From JBEKOF01 sp049513975 (GTDB lineage: Bacteria > Verrucomicrobiota > Verrucomicrobiia > Limisphaerales > Palsa-1400): 64,000 nucleotides of DNA. The stretch lies in NCBI GenBank assembly GCA_049513975.1, contig JBEKVM010000002.1, positions 1 through 64,000 on the forward strand, written 5' to 3'. The position numbers were made by a program, and so were the translations under genes. Position 1 is the stretch's first letter, and the number at the start of each line of letters is the position of its first letter. The notes beneath the pieces were generated by a model, which made no database searches, was not told the DNA's origin, and worked only from the letters and a program-made list of their open reading frames with translations. Below, one piece after another: positions 34,986 to 44,993 of the stretch.

Positions 34986-36083
34986 ATGAAACTTAGGATA
35001 ACAAGTTATGCCCGGGCGGCCGCCCTTTTGCTGGCGGCGGCGCCCTGCGCCGCCACCGCCCAACTTCCCTTCACCTATACGAATCCGGCGCCCTTTTCCT
35101 ATCCGTACGACACCGGGACAGGAACAAGAACCATTACCGAATTGCGCGACCCGGCCATCATCCGCGAAGGCGACGCTTATTATCTGGTCTTCACGCACTA
35201 TCCGTTCACCCATCACACCGCCCGCGACCCCAACAAGATTGATTACAATTCATCGCCCGGAATCCGGCTCTATTCCTCCAAAGATTTGATGCATTGGAAT
35301 TTTGAGAACTGGTTGGTCAAGTCCAGCGAACTGCCGGAACATTGTCCCTATAAACACCGCTTTTGGGCGCCTGAAATCCACAAGTTCGGCGACAAATTCT
35401 ACCTGATTTTCTACGCTGACAATTGGATCAAGGATGAATATAACGCGGCTGGCAAAATGGGCTACGTTGCCTTCATCGGCGTGGCGGACAAAGTCACGGG
35501 GCCGTACAAACACATCAATTGGCTCAACGGTGGCGGGTGCGACACGACGATCTTCCAGGATGACAACGGCAAGACCTACGCCATCATGCCATTTAGCAAC
35601 CAGTACATCCAGGAAATGGATCTGAGCAACATTGAGCACGAGGACATCAAACTCATCGGCGAACGCAAAATGATCATGTCCTGTGACAACAGCGACATTG
35701 GCAAGAAGACCAGCCCGGCCTATCTGGAAGGACCATGGATGATGAAACATGCTGGCAAGTATATTCTGTTTTCAGCGGCTCCATACAACAGATCAAGGCG
35801 TGGACAAACAAATTCCACCCCGCCCGACCTGGCGTCAGGTTATTGGGTTGGTGCGGGGGTAGCGGACAATATTTGGGGGCCGTATAAAAAGAACCCGCAA
35901 GTTTTTCTGGGCGGACACATCAATGTCTTTACCGGGCCGGACGGCAAGGACTGGTATTCCTATCGTGGTGAATCGGGCGGCATGGCGCAAGGCAAGTTGT
36001 GCATCGACCCGGTGGAATTCAACCCGGATGGTTCGGTCAAACCATCTATTCCTTCGACGGAGCTGGTCACCGTGAAACCGTAA
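34986..36083 (+). CDS. Secreted GH43-like glycosidase, trio member A
   Basis: 365 residues, signal peptide ~1-24 (ARAAALLLAAAPCAATA). Probable base Asp55 (LRDPAIIREGDAYYLVF), Asp186 (GGGCDTTIFQDDNGKTY) and acid Glu248 (AYLEGPWMMKHAGKYILF). The YKHRFWAPEIHKFGDKFYLI block is shared with the genes at 36092 and 44994, so the three form a sub-family. It ends eight bases before the next gene and is surely co-transcribed with it. The extended PYDTGTGTRTITELRDP entry and the NYNSSPGI-type loop distinguish it from the other GH43 genes in the window. Confidence 0.82.
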   Translation: MKLRITSYARAAALLLAAAPCAATAQLPFTYTNPAPFSYPYDTGTGTRTITELRDPAIIREGDAYYLVFTHYPFTHHTARDPNKIDYNSSPGIRLYSSKDLMHWNFENWLVKSSELPEHCPYKHRFWAPEIHKFGDKFYLIFYADNWIKDEYNAAGKMGYVAFIGVADKVTGPYKHINWLNGGGCDTTIFQDDNGKTYAIMPFSNQYIQEMDLSNIEHEDIKLIGERKMIMSCDNSDIGKKTSPAYLEGPWMMKHAGKYILFSAAPYNRSRRGQTNSTPPDLASGYWVGAGVADNIWGPYKKNPQVFLGGHINVFTGPDGKDWYSYRGESGGMAQGKLCIDPVEFNPDGSVKPSIPSTELVTVKP

Positions 36084-36091
36084 TTGGAATT

Positions 36092-37945
36092 ATGAGAAAA
36101 GGTCCGTCTATATTGGCGACTCTTGGGCTGATGCTTTGCAACGGCTTTGCCGGCGGTGAATTCACCGGGTTCGAGTGGCAGAACCCCATCCATTTTGACA
36201 AGGCGGCGGGCGCGTGGAAGGATAAGCTGCGTGATCCGCATATCATTCGCGTGGACGATACTTATTACTTGACTTCGACGATGACTCCCTGCGGCGGTCC
36301 AGAAGAGTATGATCCATACAAGCGTTATGAGGGTTCATCCCCCGGCCTCCGGCTGTATTCGACAAAGGATTTCAAGGAATGGAAGGCAGAATGTTGGATC
36401 ATTAAAGGCGACGAATTGCCGGATGATTGCCCGTACAAGAATCAGAATTGGGCGCCGGAAATCCATCATATTAACGGGAAATTCCATGTCGTGACCTACG
36501 CTGACAACTGGAAATCAGGCGACGCGCCCGACTGCTACGTCGGCGTGGCTGACAAAGTCACCGGGCCATACGAGCATATCACACAGCTCAAGGGTGCCGG
36601 ATGCGACGTCACGTTCACCACGGATGACGATGGTAAAGTGTATGCCTACATGATCGGCAACGGCATCCGCGTGCAACAGGCGGATTTGACCGGCATCGAG
36701 CACGGCGACATCAAACTCGTCGGCCCGGTCAAGATGGCGGTGGAGCCTGTCTATGCCGACAAAGGGTTGTGGGTGGATAAGTGGACGGAGGGACCCTGGG
36801 TGAGGCGGCGCGGCGGGAAGTATTATCTGTTCTATGCGGTGCATCTTCTTGTCAAAGACGGACGGCCAAGCAACCAATACTATATTGATTTATCTTATGC
36901 CGACCATCCGATGGGTCCGTGGACTCAGGATGAGCGTCCGGGCGTTTTCTGGGGCGGCCATGGCGCAGTCTTCGATGGTCCGGACGGGCGATGGTGGTAT
37001 TCCTACAAGAATGAAAAGTTCAACGGGGCCGGCGAGGATTTCCTTTGCATTGATCCCCTCGACTTTCTGTCGGACGGACGCATCGCCTCCAGCGACCCCA
37101 CGGCCTACGATATCATCACACGCATCGCTCCCGATCACTCCGTGACGCGAACGCCGGCGAAGCCGAAACCTGTTCCGGTGTACGAACCATTGCCGCCGGT
37201 TGCGCCACCCACTATGTTGCCGGCAGTGAAATGCACCTATGAAGCCAGGAAGTCAGGCGATTGGAACTTCGTTGCAGCCGGCGACGGGACGACCCTGCCG
37301 ATGGGAACCATTAAGGAAGGCACGCTGACGTTATCCAATGCCGCCGGCTTTGCTTTCGTCGCCCGGGCGCTGGCCCGGCCGGCCGGCCCTGCCATTGTCG
37401 AGCACGATGGCCATCACGCGCTGGACACTTCCGGTGGAAACCTGGTTTTTCCAGAGCGATCCGCGCCTCCGCAACTCAACGTGAACAAGAATTTCAGCGT
37501 GTGGGCGCGAGTCATGCCGCTCCAATCACCCACCCTGCAGCCACAGGGTTTTGTCTCGGATGTGGGACGTTGGTCGGTTGGTCGCGGACGGGACGGCCGG
37601 CTGACGGCGGATTTCGGCCCGCATCTGCGCAATATCATGCGCGGTGCCGCTCCCACGCTGGAAAACAACCACTGGTATGACATCGGCATAACCTTCGAAG
37701 GCGACGCGAATCCCCAAGACTTGCACGAGGACATCGCCAAGGTCTATTTGGACGGCAAACTTGTCGGATCAAGCACAGGCCGCGGAATGTTCAATAACCG
37801 GGGTGACTTCCAAATCGGCTCCAGTTGGTATGACGGCAACAATAAGTTCGCGGGCTTGATTGAGCATGTCATTTTCTGGGATGGGGTGGTGGGAGAATCC
37901 GAAATGGCGGCACTCTCCGCAAAACCTGCCGAAATGGGAAAATAG
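36092..37945 (+). CDS. Secreted GH43-like glycosidase with LamG domain, trio member B
   Basis: 617 residues from ATG 36092; the frame is open upstream to 35999 inside the previous gene, but the signal peptide (ILATLGLMLCNGFAGG) starts here. The GH43 part (~25-365) has Asp48 (LRDPHIIRVDDTYYLTS), Asp172 (GAGCDVTFTTDDDGKVY) and Glu233 (WTEGPWVRRRGGKYYLFY). A Pro-rich linker (KPKPVPVYEPLPPVAPP) joins it to a LamG/concanavalin domain (~383-617, NFSVWARVMPLQ, NHWYDIGITFEGD). Within the trio it is the only member with a binding module. Confidence 0.82.
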   Translation: MRKGPSILATLGLMLCNGFAGGEFTGFEWQNPIHFDKAAGAWKDKLRDPHIIRVDDTYYLTSTMTPCGGPEEYDPYKRYEGSSPGLRLYSTKDFKEWKAECWIIKGDELPDDCPYKNQNWAPEIHHINGKFHVVTYADNWKSGDAPDCYVGVADKVTGPYEHITQLKGAGCDVTFTTDDDGKVYAYMIGNGIRVQQADLTGIEHGDIKLVGPVKMAVEPVYADKGLWVDKWTEGPWVRRRGGKYYLFYAVHLLVKDGRPSNQYYIDLSYADHPMGPWTQDERPGVFWGGHGAVFDGPDGRWWYSYKNEKFNGAGEDFLCIDPLDFLSDGRIASSDPTAYDIITRIAPDHSVTRTPAKPKPVPVYEPLPPVAPPTMLPAVKCTYEARKSGDWNFVAAGDGTTLPMGTIKEGTLTLSNAAGFAFVARALARPAGPAIVEHDGHHALDTSGGNLVFPERSAPPQLNVNKNFSVWARVMPLQSPTLQPQGFVSDVGRWSVGRGRDGRLTADFGPHLRNIMRGAAPTLENNHWYDIGITFEGDANPQDLHEDIAKVYLDGKLVGSSTGRGMFNNRGDFQIGSSWYDGNNKFAGLIEHVIFWDGVVGESEMAALSAKPAEMGK

Positions 37946-37960
37946 CTTGTCTTCCTTAAT

Positions 37961-40189
37961 ATGAATCGAGCAAATGCAACCTTCTCACAAGGCGTCCGGC
38001 CTTTTTGGGCAGCGCTGTTTTTTTGCGCGGCGCTGGCTTGCGCCGCGCATGCTCAAGGAACCGAAAAGCCGCTTTATCTGGATCCCAGCCAATCAGTCGA
38101 GAAGCGTACCCAGGATTTGATCTCCCGCCTGACGCTGGAGGAGAAGGCGACGCTGCTGAACCATAACGGCCCGGATGTCGAGCGGCTGGGAATTAGGGCG
38201 GACAAATGGAACCAGTGTCTTCACGGCGTCTGTTGGGACCGGCCCACCACCATGTTCCCGGTTGCAATTGCGATGGCGGCCACTTGGGATCCACCGCGGA
38301 TTAACGAGGTTGCCACCGCCATTTCCGATGAAGCCCGTGGCATCTATAACCTCTGGCATCAGCAGCCAGACATCAAAGCAGAGCACAAAGGCCTGATTTA
38401 TCGCGCTCCGGTCATCAACATCAGCCGTAACCCGTACTGGGGCCGGATCAACGAGTGCTACGGGGAAGACCCGTTTTTGACAGGCCGCATCGGTGTGGCT
38501 TACGTGCGGGGTTTGCAGGGGAAGGACCCCAAGTATCTCAAACTGGTTTCCACGCTGAAGCACTTTGCCGTGAACAATGTCGAAAAGGACCGCCAGAAGC
38601 TGTCGGCCACGGTCAGCGAGCGGATGCTTTACGAATACTGGCTGCCGCATTTTCGCGATTGCATTGTGGAAGGCCAAGCCCAATCAATCATGGCCTCCTA
38701 CAATGCAATCAACGGAGTTCCAGACAACATTAATCATTTTTTGCTGACCGATATCTTGAAGAACCAATGGGGTTTTCAAGGCTTTGTTGTGTCGGATCTG
38801 GGTGGCGTCAACAGCATGGTCAATGGCCACTTGCAGGGAAAAACGGGTTTCGAAGAGGCGGTGGCCGATTCCCTCAAGGCCGGCTGTGACTTTTCGGACG
38901 CGGAATTCATGAAATACATTCCCGGCGCAGTCCGGGACGGGCTGCTGCCCGAGGCCAGACTGAACGACGCGCTGTTTCGTGTGCTGCATGACCGCATCCG
39001 GCTGGGCGAATTTGATCCGCCGGAGATGGTTCCCTACAGCCGGATTTCGCCGAGTGTGATTTGCAGTCCCGAGCACCGCGCGTTGGCTTTGGAGACGGCT
39101 CGCGAATCCATGGTGCTGCTTAAGAACCAGAACCACTTCCTGCCGCTGGACAAGAACAAACTGAAGCGGATTGCGGTGATAGGCCCCCACGCCGCCATGT
39201 TTACGCCGGGAGGCTATAGCGGGAGGGCAGATCGCCCTGTCAACCCGCTTCAAGGGGTTACAAATCGGGCCACACCAGGGACTGAAATCCTTTATGCCAA
39301 AGGTTGCGAGATTCTTTCTGGTCCACCGAGGCGGGGCAACGGCGCGAATGCCACGACGGCGGCCATGAGCAACGAAACCGCTTCGATCAAAGAAGCCGCT
39401 GAGATTGCCAAAAACGCGGAAGTGGCAATCGTCTTTGTCGGCACAACCTTGGCGGTCGAGAACGAAGGAAGAGACCGCACAAGCCTGGCTTTGCCGGGCC
39501 GGCAGGAGGAGTTGATCGAGGCGGTTTACGCGGCCAATGCGAAGACCATCGTTGTGCTGCTCAACGCCGGCCCGTTGACAATCCCGTGGGTCAAGGAGCA
39601 CATCCCGGCCATCCTTGAGGCCTGGTGGAATGGCGTGGAAGGCGGCGATGCCATCGCCGACGTGATTTTCGGCGACTACAACCCGGCGGGCCGCCTGCCA
39701 CTAACCGTTTATGCCTCTGAGCGCCAGGTTCCGCCCCAGGATGAATACGACATTACAAAGGGCTTCACCTACATGTATATCAATGGCAGGCCGCTTTTCG
39801 CGTTTGGCCACGGCCTGAGCTATACGACATTTAAATACGGCAAACTGCGGCTGTCTGACGCGCAGATCACTGCGGATGGCCAGGTCACGGCCACCATTGA
39901 TGTCACCAACACCGGCAAGCGGGAAGGCGACGAAGTCGTCCAGCTTTACGTCCACGAGGTCAAGCCCAGTGTGAAACGTCCCGCCGAGGAATTACGCGGC
40001 TTCCGGCGCATCCATCTTGGGCCGGGCGAAACACAGAGCGTGGCCATGACCGTTCCGGCTGCGAAGCTGGCGTTCTACGACGAGAACATTCACGCCTTCC
40101 GCGTCAATCCAGGCCCGTTCCAGATCATGGTTGGGGCCTCCTCGGAGGACATCCGCGCCAAGGCCGCGATTGAAGTGGTTTCAAAATAA
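37961..40189 (+). CDS. Secreted GH3 beta-glucosidase/xylosidase
   Basis: 742 residues, signal peptide ~1-31 (WAALFFCAALACAAHAQG). The GH3 N-terminal barrel has RLTLEEKATLLNHNGPDVERLG, LVSTLKHFAVNN and the nucleophile Asp279 in GFVVSDLGGVNSMVNGH. The second domain (~375-610) carries ARESMVLLKNQNHFLPL and GNDxxxEGRDRT-like TLAVENEGRDRTSLALPG. A fibronectin III-like domain closes the protein (~640-735, VTNTGKREGDEVVQLYVH). Length and the three-domain layout match BglX/XylA-type enzymes acting on beta-glucosides or beta-xylosides released by the neighbouring enzymes. It starts 15 bp after trio member B. Confidence 0.9.
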   Translation: MNRANATFSQGVRPFWAALFFCAALACAAHAQGTEKPLYLDPSQSVEKRTQDLISRLTLEEKATLLNHNGPDVERLGIRADKWNQCLHGVCWDRPTTMFPVAIAMAATWDPPRINEVATAISDEARGIYNLWHQQPDIKAEHKGLIYRAPVINISRNPYWGRINECYGEDPFLTGRIGVAYVRGLQGKDPKYLKLVSTLKHFAVNNVEKDRQKLSATVSERMLYEYWLPHFRDCIVEGQAQSIMASYNAINGVPDNINHFLLTDILKNQWGFQGFVVSDLGGVNSMVNGHLQGKTGFEEAVADSLKAGCDFSDAEFMKYIPGAVRDGLLPEARLNDALFRVLHDRIRLGEFDPPEMVPYSRISPSVICSPEHRALALETARESMVLLKNQNHFLPLDKNKLKRIAVIGPHAAMFTPGGYSGRADRPVNPLQGVTNRATPGTEILYAKGCEILSGPPRRGNGANATTAAMSNETASIKEAAEIAKNAEVAIVFVGTTLAVENEGRDRTSLALPGRQEELIEAVYAANAKTIVVLLNAGPLTIPWVKEHIPAILEAWWNGVEGGDAIADVIFGDYNPAGRLPLTVYASERQVPPQDEYDITKGFTYMYINGRPLFAFGHGLSYTTFKYGKLRLSDAQITADGQVTATIDVTNTGKREGDEVVQLYVHEVKPSVKRPAEELRGFRRIHLGPGETQSVAMTVPAAKLAFYDENIHAFRVNPGPFQIMVGASSEDIRAKAAIEVVSK

Positions 40190-40220
40190 CAATCCGCCGA
40201 CCTTCCGAGTCTTTATATTT

Positions 40221-42677
40221 ATGAACTCCATCGCTCATATCCGTCGTCTCGCCGTCCTCTGCCTTTTCGCTTCGATGACGGCCGGGTTTGGCCAGGTTGC
40301 CCTGGTTGAAAAACCGATCACTGCCTCGACCAACCCGTTTTACGCCGGCAATCGTCCGCCGCTGGCGCCCTCGCCGTTTTACAAACTTCCCATCGGCTCC
40401 ATCACGCCGCGCGGCTGGCTGCGCCGGCAACTGGAATTGGAGCGCGATGGCATGACGGGCCATCTGGAGGGGATTTCGCGCTGGCTGAATTTCACCAACA
40501 GCGCGTGGGCGGATCCGCAGGGCCGCGGCAGGTTCGGCTGGGAAGAAATGCCCTACTGGCTCAAGGGCTACGGCGATCTGGGTTACGTGCTCAAGGATGG
40601 GACCGTCACGGCGGAGGCGAAAAAGTGGATTGAAGCCGTGCTGGCCACGCAACGCGAGGACGGCTGGTTTGGCCCGCGCGAGTTGCTCACCAGCCTGAAC
40701 GGCAAACCCGATCTCTGGCCGCACATGCTCATGCTCAACATCCTCCAGTCTTGCTATGAGGCGACCGGCAACCCGCGCGCCATCGAAGTGATGGGCCGCT
40801 ATCTCAAATGGGAGAACACGCTTCCTGCCAGCGCCTTTGGCGAAGGGTACTGGCCAAGGGTTCGGTGCGGCGACAATCTGGAAAGCGTCTTCTGGCTCTA
40901 CAACCGAACGGGCGAAACATGGCTGCTTGACTTGGCGCGCAAGATGCACACCGGCATGGCTCGCTGGGACGAAGACGTCATCAACTGGCACAACGTGAAC
41001 GCCAGCCAGGGTTTTCGCGCAGGAACAGTTTTCTGGATGCTTTCGCAAGACCCCCGGCATCTGGCCTCCGCCGAACGCAATTACGAAAAGATCTTCACCA
41101 CCTACGGCCAGTTTCCCGGCGGCGGATTTGTTGGCGATGAGAATTCACGTCCCGGCTACACCGATCCGCGCGGTGGCATCGAAACGTGCGGGATTGTCGA
41201 ACTGATGCACAGTTTCGAGATGCTGACCAAGATCACCGGGCAGCCCGTGTGGGCGGACCGGTGCGAGGAAATCGCTTTCAACACTTTTCCGGCCGCCCTG
41301 ACGGCGGACGAAAAGGCGCTGCACTATGTCACCTGCGCCAACCAGATTCAGCTCGACCGCCGCAACAAGGCGCCCGCGATTCAGAACGGCGGCACGATGG
41401 TTTCTTACAGCCCGTTCGAGGTTTATCGTTGCTGTCAACACAACGTGTCGCACGGCTGGCCGTACTACGCCGAGGAACTTTGGCTGGCCACGCCTGACAA
41501 TGGTCTGTGCGCTTCGCTCTACGCCGCCTGCGAAGTGAGTGCCAAGGCCGGGGACGCGACGGCGGTCACCATCAATGAAGAAACCGATTACCCTTTTCGG
41601 GACTCGGTCAAGTTCACGGTCCAGACCGCCAAACCGGCGAAGTTTCCGCTGTATTTGCGGGTGCCGCGCTGGTGCGATTCGGCGGTGGTGAGTGTCAATG
41701 GCGAAGCGGCCAAAGTGGAGTCCAAGCCGCTGGCATTTATCCGGCTGGAGCGGGAGTGGCGCAACGGGGATACCGTGACATGGTGGATGCCGATGAAGCT
41801 GGCGGTGCGCCAGTGGCAAAAGAACCAGGACGCCGTGTCGGTGGACTTCGGCCCGTTGAGTTTCGCGCTCGCGATCCAGGAACGATTCGCGTCGTACGGC
41901 ACGCGCGATACGAATTGGCCGGAGTGGGAGGTGTTTCCTGACTCGCCCTGGAACTACGGCTTGGTTCTGGACGGGCCAAACCCCGCCGCCTCCTTCAAAC
42001 TGATTCGCACCGATGGTCCGCTGGCGGCGCAGCCGTTCACGCCGGAAACGGCCCCCCTCAAACTGGAGGCCACGGGCCGCCGCATCCCCGGTTGGCAGGC
42101 CGACGCCAACAATGTCGCAGGCAAACTCCAGCCCAGCCCCGTCAAATCGGACCAACCGGACGAGAAGATCATTTTGATTCCAATGGGCGCCGCTCGGTTG
42201 CGGGTTTCGATGTTTCCGGTGATTGGCTCCGGCCCCGAGGCCCATGAATGGAAAGTGGCGGCATGGAAAGCCAGCGCCTCCCACACCTTCGAAGGCGACA
42301 CGCTGGACGCGTTGCAGGACGGCCTGGAACCGGCCAATTCCAATGACCACACCATTCCACGCTTCACATGGTGGGATCACCGTGGCACCAAAGAATGGGT
42401 GCAACTGGATTTTCCTCAGCCGAAAAACGCGTCCTTGGTTCAAGTGTATTGGTTCGACGACACCGGCAATGGGGAATGCCGCTTGCCTGCCTCGTGGCGT
42501 TTGTTTTACAAGGACGGCCAGGAATGGAAGGAAGTCGCAGAACCGTCCGCCATGCCGGTGACGGCGGATAAATGGAACACCCTGTCCTTCCGTGCTGTCG
42601 AGACGCCGGCGCTGAGGATCGAAGCGCAACTGCAACCCGGCTTTTCCGGCGGTTTGTTGGGCTGGAGGGTCAAGTGA
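40221..42677 (+). CDS. Secreted GH127 (DUF1680) beta-L-arabinofuranosidase
   Basis: 818 residues from ATG 40221; signal peptide ~1-25 (HIRRLAVLCLFASMTAGFGQ). The (alpha/alpha)6 domain opens with LPIGSITPRGWLRRQLELE and ends in beta-sandwiches. The four residues that bind zinc in the family's HypBA1 are present: Glu321 and Cys323 (GGIETCGIVELM) and Cys404-Cys405 (YRCCQHNVSHGW), Cys404 being the nucleophile equivalent. A C-terminal F5/8-type-like domain (~693-818, TKEWVQLDFPQPKNASLVQV, LPASWRLFYKDGQEW) is added. Family members release beta-L-arabinofuranose from arabinan-like or hydroxyproline-linked chains, which fits the GH43 genes around it. Confidence 0.88.
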   Translation: MNSIAHIRRLAVLCLFASMTAGFGQVALVEKPITASTNPFYAGNRPPLAPSPFYKLPIGSITPRGWLRRQLELERDGMTGHLEGISRWLNFTNSAWADPQGRGRFGWEEMPYWLKGYGDLGYVLKDGTVTAEAKKWIEAVLATQREDGWFGPRELLTSLNGKPDLWPHMLMLNILQSCYEATGNPRAIEVMGRYLKWENTLPASAFGEGYWPRVRCGDNLESVFWLYNRTGETWLLDLARKMHTGMARWDEDVINWHNVNASQGFRAGTVFWMLSQDPRHLASAERNYEKIFTTYGQFPGGGFVGDENSRPGYTDPRGGIETCGIVELMHSFEMLTKITGQPVWADRCEEIAFNTFPAALTADEKALHYVTCANQIQLDRRNKAPAIQNGGTMVSYSPFEVYRCCQHNVSHGWPYYAEELWLATPDNGLCASLYAACEVSAKAGDATAVTINEETDYPFRDSVKFTVQTAKPAKFPLYLRVPRWCDSAVVSVNGEAAKVESKPLAFIRLEREWRNGDTVTWWMPMKLAVRQWQKNQDAVSVDFGPLSFALAIQERFASYGTRDTNWPEWEVFPDSPWNYGLVLDGPNPAASFKLIRTDGPLAAQPFTPETAPLKLEATGRRIPGWQADANNVAGKLQPSPVKSDQPDEKIILIPMGAARLRVSMFPVIGSGPEAHEWKVAAWKASASHTFEGDTLDALQDGLEPANSNDHTIPRFTWWDHRGTKEWVQLDFPQPKNASLVQVYWFDDTGNGECRLPASWRLFYKDGQEWKEVAEPSAMPVTADKWNTLSFRAVETPALRIEAQLQPGFSGGLLGWRVK

Positions 42678-44992
42678 TTTCGTGGAAATCGTGGAAATGC
42701 CCGGCCTCCCACCGGTTTCTTGCGCTGCTGGGCGCATTGTTTTTTTGGTCCGCGATGGCGTTGGCCGCGCGTCTCGCCGATCCACTCATGGCAGGGCAGA
42801 CGCTGAAATCGGGTTTCTGCCTGCTCACCATTGCTACCAATCCCGCGTCAGGCGGCGTTGATGTTTGGCTGCCATCCAAAACCGGCCCGACAGCGGATTT
42901 TCAGGCGATAAAACCTCTGGCGGTTGAAATGCTCGATGCTGCCGGCGCAACGAACTGGCTGGCTACAGGTTATTCATCGGTCATTCGTGTTGACAGGGCA
43001 TTGCGCTGCACCGGCCAAATTCGGACTGCGAATGGCACGGTCGTTAATTTCAACGACACCTACAATGCCGGCAAGCAAGCGGACACGTTCCTGCTGGAGC
43101 GCGAAGTGAGTGTGGAGATGGCCGGCACTAATGACGCCGGCTTCATGACGTGCTTCCGGCTGGAATCTTCCCAGCCTTCTCCTCTGCGCAACCAGGAAGT
43201 TTTTATTCCGGGCATTTGGTATTTGGACAACCAGCACGTTCCGGCGCGCGCGCTGGGAGCCGACCAGTCGGACGGCGCTTTCCTCATCCGGGAAGACCGG
43301 ATGGCATTGCCGCTGGTAATGATGCGCAGTAAGATTAATGGCGCCACGATTCTGCTGGCCCATTGTGATCCGGACGGCGCAACGTGTCTGGCGGATTACC
43401 AGCCGGGCCGGGTGGTTGACGGACGCATTCAAGTGGCGTCGCTGGGCATCTGGTCCCCGGAGAATCCCGCGGTGTCGTTTTGCTACCCGGCAACGGAGGG
43501 CGAACGGAGTTACATTCGCGGCAGCGGAGGAGGGCGCGGCGCGGCCGCAGGCAAGCGGTGGGTGGAGCGCTTTCATCCGGTGAAATCCGGAGGCAAACAG
43601 GCTTGCAAGATCATGATCGGGCTGAGTGTGGAACCGGATTTTTCGGCTGCCATGCGTCAAACCTGGCGCGCGGCTTATGAGGAAACGCCTCCGGCAATTG
43701 CCCACACGGACATCGCGGCGTGCTATGAGGCCAGCATCAAATTAATTTCCGACTGGTCACAAACTCACAACGGTTGCCCGGGTATTCCTTTCAGGCTGCG
43801 ATTGCCGCAAGGGCAATTGGAAGGAAATGAACATATCAATTATCAAATGGGATTCGTGGGGCAGCAACTTCCGCTGGCCTATCATCTGATGCGGTATGGT
43901 TTGCAGCGCCACAATGAGGAAATCGTCCGCAAAGGAGAGGCGATGGTGGATTTTTGGGCCACCAATTCACTGACGCCACAGGGCCTGCCGCGCACCTGGT
44001 ATGACGTCTATCCCCAGCCGCACTGGCGGCAATACAATACGTTCCTGCGGATCGCCAGCGACGGCATGGTGGGCGCCCTCATGGCGTGGGACGTGATGCA
44101 GGCCTCCGGGCGTCCCAAGCCGGGATGGCTTCAATTCTGCCGCGCGTTTGGCGACTGGCTTGTCCAACACCAAAACCAGGATGGCTCGTGGTATCGCGAA
44201 TTCGACTGGAACAGCCGCCCGGTCAACGAAGCGAAACAAAACACCACCCATCCAATCCGTTTTCTGGTGGATTTATCGAGGGCAACCGGCGAGAAAAAAT
44301 ACCTCGCCGCCGCGCTGGCTGGTGGCAAGTGGTGTCATTCCAATGTCTATCAATCTTTTGGCTATGTGGGCGGCACAGCCGATAATCCCAATGTCATGGA
44401 CAAGGAGGCCGGATTCCTCGCCATGGACGCCTTTCTGGCGCTGCACGACGCGACGGGCGAAAAAAGCTGGCTGGAGGCCGCCGCGCAAGCGGGGGATTTC
44501 ACCGAAACCTGGGTTTATTCGTGGAACATCCCCATTCCTGCGGAAGACGGCTCTGCCACTTATCCAAAGGGATGCACGACGACCGGCTTCAGCCTGATCG
44601 CCACAGGGCATTCGGGCGCGGATCTGTTCATGGCCGCGGCGCCGTTTTACTATTATCGGCTGTATCTGGAAACCGGCGATCCGCACTACGCTGAAATGGC
44701 GCGCCAGCTTCTCTTCAACACCAAACAGGCCATGGACATCAATGGTTCGCTCGGCTACGGGCACACCGGACTTTGCAGCGAGGCGTTGTCGTTGGCCCCG
44801 CCGCGGGGTCACGGAGTCAATACCTGGCTTCCCTGGCTGACGTGGAGCATGATTGAACCAATCACCCGGCTGCAGGATGCTTACGGTTTCATGGATGCCC
44901 CGACCGCAACGGGAGACCGGCTGGCCGAACTGAGGAGGAAAGATGCGGAATTCGGCCGGACGCGCGGCTTGTTCACGCAAACGAGAAAATGA
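42674..44992 (+). CDS. Unassigned secreted six-hairpin glycosidase-like protein
   Basis: 772 residues from a GTG at 42674 that overlaps the GH127 stop (GTGA), indicating translational coupling. Signal peptide ~1-32 (FLALLGALFFWSAMALAARL). An N-terminal beta domain (~35-350) is followed by a helical region with repeated helix-turn patterns: GNEHINYQMGFVGQQLPLAY, DGMVGALMAWDVMQASGR, NVMDKEAGFLAMDAFLALHD and SWLEAAAQAGDFTETWVYSW, typical of an (alpha/alpha)6 barrel. I cannot place it in a numbered GH family. Its coupling to GH127 suggests it acts on the same arabinose-containing substrate. Confidence 0.6.
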   Translation: MISWKSWKCPASHRFLALLGALFFWSAMALAARLADPLMAGQTLKSGFCLLTIATNPASGGVDVWLPSKTGPTADFQAIKPLAVEMLDAAGATNWLATGYSSVIRVDRALRCTGQIRTANGTVVNFNDTYNAGKQADTFLLEREVSVEMAGTNDAGFMTCFRLESSQPSPLRNQEVFIPGIWYLDNQHVPARALGADQSDGAFLIREDRMALPLVMMRSKINGATILLAHCDPDGATCLADYQPGRVVDGRIQVASLGIWSPENPAVSFCYPATEGERSYIRGSGGGRGAAAGKRWVERFHPVKSGGKQACKIMIGLSVEPDFSAAMRQTWRAAYEETPPAIAHTDIAACYEASIKLISDWSQTHNGCPGIPFRLRLPQGQLEGNEHINYQMGFVGQQLPLAYHLMRYGLQRHNEEIVRKGEAMVDFWATNSLTPQGLPRTWYDVYPQPHWRQYNTFLRIASDGMVGALMAWDVMQASGRPKPGWLQFCRAFGDWLVQHQNQDGSWYREFDWNSRPVNEAKQNTTHPIRFLVDLSRATGEKKYLAAALAGGKWCHSNVYQSFGYVGGTADNPNVMDKEAGFLAMDAFLALHDATGEKSWLEAAAQAGDFTETWVYSWNIPIPAEDGSATYPKGCTTTGFSLIATGHSGADLFMAAAPFYYYRLYLETGDPHYAEMARQLLFNTKQAMDINGSLGYGHTGLCSEALSLAPPRGHGVNTWLPWLTWSMIEPITRLQDAYGFMDAPTATGDRLAELRRKDAEFGRTRGLFTQTRK

Positions 44993-44993
44993 A

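Noticed and set aside
41145..42785. 546-residue minus-strand frame
   Set aside because: It is antisense to the GH127 gene, whose zinc ligands and signal peptide are clear.
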